Assembly: GCF_003633615.1 (NCBI RefSeq)
Contig: NZ_RBKU01000001.1
Location: 2,046,001-2,110,000 of the forward strand
Direction of reading: 5' to 3'
DNA: 64,000 nucleotides
Source: Mucilaginibacter gracilis
GTDB taxonomy: Bacteria; Bacteroidota; Bacteroidia; Sphingobacteriales; Sphingobacteriaceae
In this document: positions 53,863-61,194 of the stretch, piece by piece
Layout of the letters: every line of letters starts with the position of its first letter
How positions within the stretch are numbered: the stretch's first letter is position 1
Made by a program: the position numbers and the translations under genes
The notes under the pieces: generated by a model
Database searches by the model: none
Seen by the model: only the letters and a program-made list of their open reading frames with translations
What the model was told of the DNA's origin: nothing

Positions 53863-55170
53863 TTATTTGCTTAAAGCCTCTTTAAAAGCTTTAAGGCAAC
53901 GGTCGCGCGCAAAGGCGTGGTCAACAATGGGTTTTGGATATTTGCCGAAGTCGGCATATTCCGGAACCCATTTTTTTATGTATTGAAGTTGGGGGTCAAA
54001 TTTTTTCAACTGCAACTCGGGGCTAAAAACCCTGAAGTATGGGGCAGCATCTGTGCCGCAGCCTGCGGCCCATTGCCAACCGCCAACGTTGCTGGCCATT
54101 TCGTAATCCAATAATTTACGGGCAAAGTAGTTTTCGCCCCAGCGCCAGTCAATCAACAAATGTTTACTCAAAAAGCTGGCCGTTACCATGCGTACCCGGT
54201 TATGCATATAGCCGGTTTGGTTTAACTGGCGCATACCGGCATCTACTAAAGGGTAACCCGTTTGGCCATCGCACCAGGCCTTAAACTCATGTTCGTTATT
54301 GCGCCATTTAATGCCTTCGTAGTCGGGTTTAAAGGCATGGGTGGCCGTGTTGGGGAAATGATATAAAACCATCATATAAAACTCGCGCCAAATTAACTCG
54401 TTAAGCCATGTTTTTTCGATGGCCAGGTTGGCATCATGGGCCAGTTGCCTTATGCTTTCGGTGCCAAAACGCAAATGTAAACCAATGTGCGATGTGCCTT
54501 CTACAGCCGGGAAATCGCGCCGCTCGGCATAATGGTTAATTATATTAACATAAGCTATTGGCGGGAAAGCAGTTTTGGTTTCAACAAAACCTAACTGCTT
54601 TAGGGTAGGAGTATCAAAGGCGTTTGTTTTAAACAAATTATCCAGATATTTTTCGGTTGGATAAGGTTTTAAATAAAATGGTTTTAATTTATCGTACCAC
54701 TTGCGCTTGTAGGGGGTAAAAACGGTATAGGGTTTCTGGTCGTCTTTTACAACCTCGTTTTTTTCAAATATAACCTGGTCTTTATAAGTGTTAAAAGCAA
54801 TTCCCTTTGCGGCAAAAAAAGTTTTCAATTCACCATCGCGCGTAGCAGCGTAGGGCTCATAATCGTGGTTGGTGTATACTGCGGTTACGTTGTATTGGTC
54901 CAATACTTCGGCCCAGGCCTGGTAAGGCCTGGCGTGTTTAACCAGTATGGACGAGTGGTGGTGTTTAAGCTGGCCCTGCAAAGCTTCAACCGTTTTATAA
55001 ATGAACGATACCCGGGCATCATCTTTATCGGCAAGTTTATCCAGTATTTCGCTATCAAAAATAAATAGCGGTAAAACAGGGTTTGGCCCTTTAAGGGCAT
55101 GGTATAAACCTGCGTTGTCGTTAAGCCGTAAATCGCGGCGAAACCAAAAAATACTGATAGCCTGTTTCAT
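53863..55170 (-). CDS. Deoxyribodipyrimidine photolyase
   Basis: A 435-residue flavoprotein that repairs UV-made pyrimidine dimers with blue light. The start at 55170 (MKQAISIFWFRRDLRLNDN) is chosen because the family begins there; the frame is open 19 codons further. The N-terminal alpha/beta antenna domain is followed by the helical FAD domain with WLNELIWREFYMMV near residue 275, RMVTASFLSKHLLIDWRWGENYF near 345-367 and the tail SNVGGWQWAAGCGTDAAPYFR. All signatures are intact. With the carotenoid genes it fits a light-exposed lifestyle, which is inference. Confidence 0.95.
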   Translation of the reverse strand: MKQAISIFWFRRDLRLNDNAGLYHALKGPNPVLPLFIFDSEILDKLADKDDARVSFIYKTVEALQGQLKHHHSSILVKHARPYQAWAEVLDQYNVTAVYTNHDYEPYAATRDGELKTFFAAKGIAFNTYKDQVIFEKNEVVKDDQKPYTVFTPYKRKWYDKLKPFYLKPYPTEKYLDNLFKTNAFDTPTLKQLGFVETKTAFPPIAYVNIINHYAERRDFPAVEGTSHIGLHLRFGTESIRQLAHDANLAIEKTWLNELIWREFYMMVLYHFPNTATHAFKPDYEGIKWRNNEHEFKAWCDGQTGYPLVDAGMRQLNQTGYMHNRVRMVTASFLSKHLLIDWRWGENYFARKLLDYEMASNVGGWQWAAGCGTDAAPYFRVFSPELQLKKFDPQLQYIKKWVPEYADFGKYPKPIVDHAFARDRCLKAFKEALSK

Positions 55171-55240
55171 TAAACTTTGTTTAAGCAACGCATAGTTACT
55201 TAAATGGTTTGGTATAACTAAGTGCAAGCGTTATAAAACG

Positions 55241-55276
55241 CAAAAACCTTTGCCCAATTACAGGCAAAGGTTTTTG
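55241..55276 (-). terminator. Terminator of the sigma/anti-sigma operon
   Basis: A 14-base stem, CAAAAACCTTTGCC (55241-55254) with GGCAAAGGTTTTTG (55263-55276). On the minus strand it ends in a T run, 20 bases after the stop of the gene at 55296. Confidence 0.9.
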
Positions 55277-55295
55277 TTTAATTTTTAAAAAACTA

Positions 55296-56687
55296 TTAAA
55301 AAAATTGAACGGTTTTGTACGTTGTAGTAATGGTAACTTTGGCATCGCTATTGCCTTTGCCAACATGGCCTTTATAGTTTTTAGTGGCGCTCCAACGGTG
55401 CTCGTCGTTGGCTGGTGTTTTGCAGGTTATTTTAACCACATCATCGTTATATTTAAAACCGTTGCTGTTGTTTTTTACGGTTACATCAAAATCAAAATTA
55501 TCGCTGCTTTTTAACTCAACGGCAACCGGTGCAAATGCCGAGCTAATGTTTAAGCTTTTTAAATTTTTATCAATATCGTTAATTTTTATGCCTTCGCCAT
55601 AGCGGTTTGTAATATTGGCGGCTGTTTTAAGCTTCACTATGTCTGACGAGATAAACTGGGCATCAAATTTTAAATTATTGGCGCTGCCTATTTTAACGCC
55701 GTTACCACCGTTGCCATACTGGCAATTTAAAGTACTACCGGTTATAGAGCCAATATTAACATCGGTAAAGAGGGTGCATATTTCGTTTTCGGTATTGGTA
55801 AGTTCTTTAGCAGTAAACGAGCCGTATTGTGTGTTAACAATAAGTTTTCCTTTAAAATCGGGCAGGGTTACGGCACCAAATCTGTTTTTAATTTCTAACG
55901 AATTTTTTGCCGGCATGTAAACAGTATAGTTTACTTCGGCCTTACTCACGTAGCTTTTGCCATTGTTGTTCCACGAACCCCACGACCGGTTTTGGCTCTC
56001 AATTTTTGTGGTGAATAAAATAACGCCATTATCTTTACTGTCGGTTATGCTAATACCGTCCAATAATTTTTGTGCGTTATCGTCGTCGTTGGCAATGCCT
56101 TTCATTTCAATATCAACCTTAAACTCGTTTTTGTTCCAGGTGTTAATGGTTACTTTGCCAAAGCTATTATTGATTTGCAATTTATCGTCCGAGTTAACCG
56201 GGTAGCTTTTGCTGTAAATTTTTACCTTCTCTTTTATTTCGCCGCTTTTAATCTTCTCCTCCGGGTTTTTGCCGCTATCATAATTAAGCTTGGTAATGCC
56301 ATTAGTGGTTGCTACAGCTACGATAGCCCCGCCGCCACTAAAGGCGGAATTTGAACTACTGTAACTTTGGTTAATGGAGCCGCCGCTGGCAACTATCATT
56401 GGGGGCATTACCTGTAAGGGTTTTGCAGGGGGCGTGGGCGGAGCCTTAAATGTTTTTAACTGTTTGTTACCAAAACCCTGAACTATAATGGCATTTAAGT
56501 GGCCATCGTTAGTTTTCAAGCTATCCAGCTTTTGTTGCATTGCTTTAAGCCGGGCTTCCATTTTAGCCATTTTGGCTTCCATCTCTTTTTCCTTGTCGGG
56601 AGATACATCCTGACTGCTGGCATAGCCGTGTATGGCCAGCATTAGGATGAATGTATATGCTAATACTTTAAATATCTTTGATTTCAT
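55296..56687 (-). CDS. Exported DUF4097-like adhesin-type protein
   Basis: A 463-residue protein with a signal peptide (ending near GYASS), a charged coil (about residues 28-62, KEKEMEAKMAKMEARLKAMQ-like), a glycine/serine-rich linker, and a C-terminal half of repeated short strands (INNSFGKVTINTWNKNEF, IKNRFGAVTLPDF, NTQYGSFTAKEL). That pattern is the single-strand beta-helix of DUF4097-type putative adhesins. It is third in an operon after a sigma factor and a likely anti-sigma factor and overlaps the latter by 20 bases, so it may be a regulated envelope protein. Function unknown. Confidence 0.8.
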   Translation of the reverse strand: MKSKIFKVLAYTFILMLAIHGYASSQDVSPDKEKEMEAKMAKMEARLKAMQQKLDSLKTNDGHLNAIIVQGFGNKQLKTFKAPPTPPAKPLQVMPPMIVASGGSINQSYSSSNSAFSGGGAIVAVATTNGITKLNYDSGKNPEEKIKSGEIKEKVKIYSKSYPVNSDDKLQINNSFGKVTINTWNKNEFKVDIEMKGIANDDDNAQKLLDGISITDSKDNGVILFTTKIESQNRSWGSWNNNGKSYVSKAEVNYTVYMPAKNSLEIKNRFGAVTLPDFKGKLIVNTQYGSFTAKELTNTENEICTLFTDVNIGSITGSTLNCQYGNGGNGVKIGSANNLKFDAQFISSDIVKLKTAANITNRYGEGIKINDIDKNLKSLNISSAFAPVAVELKSSDNFDFDVTVKNNSNGFKYNDDVVKITCKTPANDEHRWSATKNYKGHVGKGNSDAKVTITTTYKTVQFF

Positions 56688-57234
56688 GACTTTGTTCTTT
56701 TTTCATTTGATTAAACTGTTCTATTACCTGTAATTGCTGATTGAGCACGTCGGTTTGTATTTGCAAGTTCCGGATCATTGCACGTAAAACACTTTCCTGG
56801 TCGGGGCTGGTGGCTAAATCTCTATTTAATTTTTTATAGGTCGAATCCATTTTGGTAATCTCGCCGCTAAACTCGCGGTAAAGTTGCGGGTCGTTTTTGG
56901 CGAGGGTTTTTAGCTCGGTACGTTTGCTTTGTATAAGCGATGTATAATGTACCTGCTGTTTTGCATATTCGGGGTTAATGGCTGCCAAATTTACCCCCGC
57001 GCTGCCATTGTGGGTTTTAAGGTAAAATGCAAACCCTATTGCCATTACTACTATAATTAAAGCTGCCAGCCGCATTACAAAACCCAGTGTAAAGGTTTTG
57101 GCTTCGCGCTTTGGCACTTGTGCTTCGGGCAACCGCAGTTTTTTCTCTATGTTGTTCCACAAATCATTTTCCGGTTCCAGTTCATCAAAATCGGCACTGT
57201 TTGTTTTGATGAAATCTTCTAATCGCTTGCTCAT
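56668..57234 (-). CDS. Probable anti-sigma factor
   Basis: A 188-residue protein with a cytosolic N-terminal part (about 50 residues, SADFDELEPENDLWNNIEKKL), one transmembrane helix (about residues 52-72, LAALIIVVMAIGFAFYL), and a periplasmic helical coil rich in Lys/Gln/Leu. No zinc-binding motif is present. It overlaps the sigma gene before it by 4 bases (ATGA), the usual arrangement for a sigma/anti-sigma pair, and this position is the main basis of the call. Confidence 0.75.
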   Translation of the reverse strand: MSKRLEDFIKTNSADFDELEPENDLWNNIEKKLRLPEAQVPKREAKTFTLGFVMRLAALIIVVMAIGFAFYLKTHNGSAGVNLAAINPEYAKQQVHYTSLIQSKRTELKTLAKNDPQLYREFSGEITKMDSTYKKLNRDLATSPDQESVLRAMIRNLQIQTDVLNQQLQVIEQFNQMKKEQSHEIKDI

Positions 57235-57791
57235 GATGTTATCCCTTTCTGTTTCAAAATTTCAATTAACTTTCTTTTTGCTCTTAAAAATTGTGTTCGT
57301 GATGTATTTTCGTTGATGTTTAAAACTTGTCCTATTTCTTCATGGTCATACCCTTCCAGTAAATAAAGCGATAAAACAACCCGGTATCCTTCGGGCAGCA
57401 GTTTCATGGCTTGCTTAACCTGGTCAACCTTATATTGTAGTTCGCCGTCATCGGCTTCATCTGCATCGGCAAGGTTTTCAATTTGCTCGTCGTTAATATC
57501 AACCAGTTCCATTTTGCGTTTGCGCAGCTGGTTAATGCAGCGGTGTACCACAATTTGCTTTAGCCAAAGGCCAAAAGTTGTTTCCTGCCTAAAATCTTTT
57601 ATCCGCGCAAAGGCATCCAGGAAAGCTTCCTGCAATACATCCTGCGCCTCGTCAAGGTTATCAACTATCCTGAAGGCGGTGTTTAACATCGCCTTCGAGT
57701 ATAATTTGTATAACTCGTAATGCGCTTTTTTGCTTCCCTGTTTACACTCAACCACCAGGTTGTAGTGTTTGTCTACATATACGGCTTCCAA
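57231..57791 (-). CDS. RNA polymerase ECF sigma factor
   Basis: A 186-residue extracytoplasmic-function sigma factor. Region 2 (about residues 25-95) has NLDEAQDVLQEAFLDAFARI and the WLKQIVVHRCINQLRKRK segment. Region 4 (about 125-180) has LLPEGYRVVLSLYLLEGYDHEEIGQVL-type sequence followed by the helix-turn-helix NINENTSRTQFLRAKRKL. It heads an operon with a membrane anti-sigma-like protein and an exported beta-helix protein. A 183-base upstream gap contains TGCATGCATGCTAA (57840-57853), a weak partial match to the MarR-type boxes. Confidence 0.93.
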   Translation of the reverse strand: MEAVYVDKHYNLVVECKQGSKKAHYELYKLYSKAMLNTAFRIVDNLDEAQDVLQEAFLDAFARIKDFRQETTFGLWLKQIVVHRCINQLRKRKMELVDINDEQIENLADADEADDGELQYKVDQVKQAMKLLPEGYRVVLSLYLLEGYDHEEIGQVLNINENTSRTQFLRAKRKLIEILKQKGITS

Positions 57792-57974
57792 ATTTTAATC
57801 AGCTTTCAGGTTAAATGACACGCAGTTTTTTAAAACGTTGCATGCATGCTAATAAATTGTTAAGTGTTTTTTAAATTTAGTGAAAAGCCCACAAGCAAAA
57901 GTTTGGGTAATTTGCCTTTGAGAGAAGAAATAATTATTGATGTAGAGTTGCCAAGCAATAACGCGTTGATTTAT

Positions 57975-58508
57975 TTACTTTAATTTGGCAGCCAAAAATG
58001 AGTCAATAGCATCAACAGCATTGTTGTACCTCTCATTACCCAAGCCCGAAATAACTACATAGTTTGCATTTAGAGCCTGTAGTTCGGTATGCCAAACCTG
58101 CATAAAATGCTCGCGCAGGTTAGGGAAATCGCGTAGCGGGTCGTCTTCCCAGGGCAGGTCGATGTTTAGCAGTAGGTAATAGTCGTAGTGGTGGTGGGTA
58201 AGTTCGTCTAAAACTTGTTGCGGGGCTTGGCCAAACATTTGGTCGCTCCAAATTTTTACGGTTATAAAGGTAGTATCGCAAATAAGCAGGCGGTTGGCTT
58301 GCGGCAGCAACTGGTTTTCTAAAGCAATTTGGCCGTGAAACATATTAATCTCATCTTGCCAGGTAGGCGCTTCGGTTAGGTTATCGCAATACTCGCGGGC
58401 AAACTCGGGCACCCAAACCGTATGGTAATACGCAGCCAGATATGCCGACATGGTAGATTTACCCGTTGACTCGGGACCCACTATTGCTATTTTAAGCGGC
58501 TCGTTCAT
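57975..58508 (-). CDS. NadR-like nicotinamide riboside kinase / P-loop ATPase
   Basis: A 177-residue P-loop kinase. The Walker A loop is GPESTGKSTMSAYLA near residue 10, and the LICDTTFITVKIWSDQMFG segment near residues 73-91 is typical of the NadR kinase domain. The DNA-binding and adenylyltransferase parts of full NadR are absent. It overlaps pnuC by 4 bases, which strongly supports the reaction: phosphorylation of imported nicotinamide riboside to NMN, trapping it in the cell. A separate adenylyltransferase would then be needed. Confidence 0.85.
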   Translation of the reverse strand: MNEPLKIAIVGPESTGKSTMSAYLAAYYHTVWVPEFAREYCDNLTEAPTWQDEINMFHGQIALENQLLPQANRLLICDTTFITVKIWSDQMFGQAPQQVLDELTHHHYDYYLLLNIDLPWEDDPLRDFPNLREHFMQVWHTELQALNANYVVISGLGNERYNNAVDAIDSFLAAKLK

Positions 58509-59137
58509 GCTGCAATGTTATTTTGTTTGCGGTAAACTTTGCGCCAATCCAAATATCCAAAAAGGGCAAGGCCGGTATATATCACAAAAAGGATAGCCGT
58601 GAGTTGCAGGTTTTTAGTGCTGTAAACGCCGATATAAATAATATCAACAAAAACCCATAGCAGCCAGTTTTCTAAAACCTTGCGGGCTAAAAATATTTGG
58701 GCCACAAGGCTGCAAACCGTGCAAAAGCTGTCCAGATAAGGAAATGCCGCCGGGGCGTAATGTAAAATAGGAGCCAGCCTGGTTAGTGTAAATCCTAAAA
58801 CCGGCGATAAAACAGCAATTATAATTACCGACCACCATACCTGCTTTTTTGATATGCGGATAACCGGTATGGCCTTTTGGCTTTTGGGGCGGCGACTCCA
58901 GTAATACCAGCCATAAATATTGCTGATAAACAGGTACACATATTGCCCCATATCGGCATAGAGTTGGTGGGTGGCAAAAACAAAAATATACAGGCCGGTG
59001 CTTACTATGGCAAAGGGCCAGTTCCAAATAATGTTTAAGGCGGCAAGTAAAACGCAAATAATGCCGGTAATAAACCCTATCCTTTCTAGCAGGCTTTGCA
59101 GTATCCACCAGTTTTCAACCGATCGTAAAAATTCCAT
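58505..59137 (-). CDS. pnuC: PnuC-family nicotinamide riboside transporter
   Basis: A 210-residue inner membrane protein with about seven helices. PnuC features are NIIWNWPFAIVSTGLYIFVF near residue 40, NIYGWYYW near residue 75 and ENWLLWVFVDIIYIGVYSTK near residue 155, with tryptophan and asparagine residues that line the substrate site. PnuC proteins move nicotinamide riboside by facilitated diffusion; close relatives (PnuT) move thiamine. The coupled NadR-like kinase favours nicotinamide riboside. I saw no thiamine riboswitch upstream; the gene is preceded by a small HTH gene. Confidence 0.92.
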   Translation of the reverse strand: MEFLRSVENWWILQSLLERIGFITGIICVLLAALNIIWNWPFAIVSTGLYIFVFATHQLYADMGQYVYLFISNIYGWYYWSRRPKSQKAIPVIRISKKQVWWSVIIIAVLSPVLGFTLTRLAPILHYAPAAFPYLDSFCTVCSLVAQIFLARKVLENWLLWVFVDIIYIGVYSTKNLQLTAILFVIYTGLALFGYLDWRKVYRKQNNIAA

Positions 59138-59147
59138 CTATCAAATT

Positions 59148-59390
59148 TTAATAGATACCCTGAAAAAATCCCGATAAGGAAACGTCAAAATAGTAGCATA
59201 TTTTACGCAGGGTATCCAGCCGGATATCTACCTTGCCCGATTCAAGCCGGGCTATATTAATGTTGGTTTCGGTATAAAATTTTTCCTGGCTCACCTGGTT
59301 TTGCCTCCTGAGGCGTTTAATTTGCAGGGCCACCTTTTTTTTAAAAGCGATTTCTGAGGTGTTTAAATATTCAAAATCGGTTAACAGCAT
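59148..59390 (-). CDS. Small XRE-type helix-turn-helix regulator
   Basis: An 80-residue DNA-binding protein. The helix-turn-helix covers about residues 18-72, with IKRLRRQNQVSQEKFYTETN, then INIARLESGKVDIRLDTL and LRKICYYFDVSLSGFF, the standard XRE pattern. There is no ligand domain. It lies 10 bases before pnuC on the same strand, so it may control the nicotinamide riboside operon, including itself. Confidence 0.85.
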   Translation of the reverse strand: MLLTDFEYLNTSEIAFKKKVALQIKRLRRQNQVSQEKFYTETNINIARLESGKVDIRLDTLRKICYYFDVSLSGFFQGIY

Positions 59391-59552
59391 TGGCTATCAG
59401 TTTTGTGCTTTTTAATGGTAAATAGGAGCTATTTTAAGTGCTGTGTAACCGGTTTTTTACATTAGCTTTAAAATAGCGATATTTTATTGCTTTATTAGTT
59501 ATTTTTAGCAATCAATTATTAAAGATAAATTAAATTTCCTGACGTTTTAGTA

Positions 59553-59766
59553 TTTGTTTCAACTTATTTAAGCGGTTACCTTTGATTCATAATAAAAAGG
59601 CCCTGCATACATCTTTGAAATAAAAAATTTACATCTACCTATAAAAACTTTTTTGTTTTGAATTCTCAGACGCCCATGCTGAGTAATTTGTGTTCTTTGT
59701 TTGGGTTTAATCAATAGTTTAAATTAATTAGGGGAAAGGGAGCTTCAAAAAGGCTCTCTTTTTTTT
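59553..59766 (+). ncRNA. Candidate small RNA between the HTH gene and acyl-CoA dehydrogenase
   Basis: The 528-base gap 59391-59918 has no gene. It holds a perfect Bacteroidota promoter, TTTG (59553-59556), 20 bases, then TACCTTTG (59577-59584). About 150 bases downstream it has a terminator-like hairpin, AGGGAGC (59737-59743) / GCTCTCT (59753-59759), with eight T bases. A transcript from about 59590 to 59766 would be about 175 bases, with a small hairpin CTCAG/CTGAG (59665-59683). No open frame fits. It could also be a long leader with an attenuator for the gene at 59919. I could not match it to a known family such as 6S RNA. Confidence 0.45.
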
Positions 59767-59781
59767 GTTTAAATATTTTTA

Positions 59782-59807
59782 CTATGCATGCATATTAATT
59801 ATATTTG
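59782..59807 (+). promoter_or_regulatory. Acyl-CoA dehydrogenase promoter with a MarR-type box
   Basis: CTATGCATGCATATTAA (59782-59798) matches the two boxes before the MarR gene at 44860 in 15 of 17 positions. It lies directly upstream of a perfect -7 element TATATTTG (59800-59807), where a bound repressor would block the promoter. Confidence 0.65.
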
Positions 59808-59810
59808 ATT

Positions 59811-59852
59811 GAGAAAAGAATCAAGAGCCGAGAATCAAGATTCAAGACAGAA
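59811..59852 (+). repeat. Heptad repeat arm, GAATCAA type (upstream of acyl-CoA dehydrogenase)
   Basis: Six tandem 7-base units (GAGAAAA, GAATCAA, GAGCCGA, GAATCAA, GATTCAA, GACAGAA). The last four recur in direct orientation at 61063-61090 after the gene. It would lie in the 5' leader of the mRNA. Confidence 0.7.
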
Positions 59853-59918
59853 TGTATTACTATTTAAGCTGTCGGTATTAAACGCTAACATCCTAACACT
59901 AATAAAACCATAACAATT

Positions 59919-61058
59919 ATGCATTTTGAATTATCAGAAGAACACCTAATGATACGCCAGGCCGCCCGCGATTTTGCCCAGCAAGAGCTGAAGCCCGGTG
60001 TTATTGAGCGCGATGAGCATCAAAAGTTTCCGGCGGAGCAGGTTAAAAAGCTTGGCGAACTTGGCTTTTTAGGCATGATGGTTGACCCGAAGTACGGCGG
60101 CAGCGGCATGGACAGCATATCGTATGTGTTGGTAATGGAAGAACTATCTAAAATTGATGCCTCGGCATCGGTTGTGGTATCGGTAAATAATTCGCTGGTG
60201 TGTTACGGCTTAGAGCACTTTGGCAGCGAGGAGCAAAAACAAAAATATTTAGTGCCACTGGCTAAGGGCGAAAAGATAGGTGCTTTTTGCCTTTCGGAAC
60301 CGGAGGCTGGCAGCGATGCAACATCGCAACATACAACGGCTATTGACATGGGCGACCATTACCTTGTTAATGGCACCAAAAATTGGATAACCAACGGCAG
60401 TTCGGCGTCAACTTATTTGGTTATTGCCCAAACCCATGCCGAAAAGGGGCACCATGGTATTAATGTTTTAATAGTTGAGCGTGGTATGGAGGGATTTACC
60501 ATTGGCCCTAAAGAAAATAAATTAGGCATCCGCGGAAGCGACACCCATTCGCTGATGTTTACCGATGTTAAAGTGCCTAAAGAGAACCGCATAGGCGAAG
60601 ATGGCTTCGGCTTTAAATTTGCCATGAAAACGTTGGAAGGTGGCCGCATAGGTATTGCTTCGCAGGCCTTAGGTATTGCATCCGGAGCGTATGAGCTTGC
60701 GCTGAATTATAGTAAAGAACGGAAAACTTTTGGTAAACCCCTGGCCGACCATCAATCAATCCAGTTTAAACTGGCCGACATGGCTACCGAAATTGAGGCC
60801 GCGCGTTTGCTTTGCTTAAAAGCAGCATGGTTAAAAGACAACGGGCAACCTTATGCACAGGCAAGCTCAATGGCTAAACTGTTTGCATCCGAAGTAGCCA
60901 TGAAAACTACTATCGAAGCTGTGCAGATACACGGTGGCTATGGTTTTGTTAAAGAGTACCATGTTGAACGCCTGATGCGCGATGCCAAAATAACGCAGAT
61001 TTATGAAGGTACCTCGGAAATACAAAAGATAGTTATTTCGAGAGAAGTCTTAAAATGA
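59919..61058 (+). CDS. Acyl-CoA dehydrogenase, short form
   Basis: A 379-residue FAD enzyme of the butyryl/short-chain type. Family signatures are FCLSEPEAGSDA near residue 125, NGTKNWITNG near residue 152 and RKTFGKPLADHQSIQFKLADM near residue 265. The C-terminal IYEGTSEIQKIVISREVL carries the catalytic glutamate. Length is standard. Its promoter holds a MarR-type box identical in core to those of the regulator at 44860, linking it to the beta-oxidation operon 10 kb away. It is bracketed by direct heptad repeat arms. Confidence 0.95.
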   Translation: MHFELSEEHLMIRQAARDFAQQELKPGVIERDEHQKFPAEQVKKLGELGFLGMMVDPKYGGSGMDSISYVLVMEELSKIDASASVVVSVNNSLVCYGLEHFGSEEQKQKYLVPLAKGEKIGAFCLSEPEAGSDATSQHTTAIDMGDHYLVNGTKNWITNGSSASTYLVIAQTHAEKGHHGINVLIVERGMEGFTIGPKENKLGIRGSDTHSLMFTDVKVPKENRIGEDGFGFKFAMKTLEGGRIGIASQALGIASGAYELALNYSKERKTFGKPLADHQSIQFKLADMATEIEAARLLCLKAAWLKDNGQPYAQASSMAKLFASEVAMKTTIEAVQIHGGYGFVKEYHVERLMRDAKITQIYEGTSEIQKIVISREVLK

Positions 61059-61062
61059 GTTA

Positions 61063-61090
61063 GAGCCAGGAATCAAGATTCAAGAATCAG
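61063..61090 (+). repeat. Heptad repeat arm, GAATCAA type (downstream of acyl-CoA dehydrogenase)
   Basis: Four 7-base units (GAGCCAG, GAATCAA, GATTCAA, GAATCAG), a direct-orientation copy of 59825-59852. Confidence 0.7.
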
Positions 61091-61161
61091 GAAATAATCT
61101 AATCTCCACGTATTTTGGTTCGTAACCCTACAGCAATGGGCGACGATTTATATTTTTTAAG

Positions 61162-61180
61162 CCCTCCCTACCGGGGAGGG
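61162..61180. repeat. Short CCCTCCC/GGGAGGG hairpin repeat
   Basis: CCCTCCC (61162-61168) pairs with GGGAGGG (61174-61180) around TACCG, and an outer AAGCCC pairs with GGGCTT. It lies between convergent genes. There is no T run, so terminator function is uncertain. Confidence 0.5.
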
Positions 61181-61194
61181 TTGGTTGGGGCTTC

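Noticed and set aside
58480..59400. TPP riboswitch for a thiamine-type PnuT
   Set aside because: No CTGAGA-type motif or matching fold was seen before the HTH-pnuC unit.
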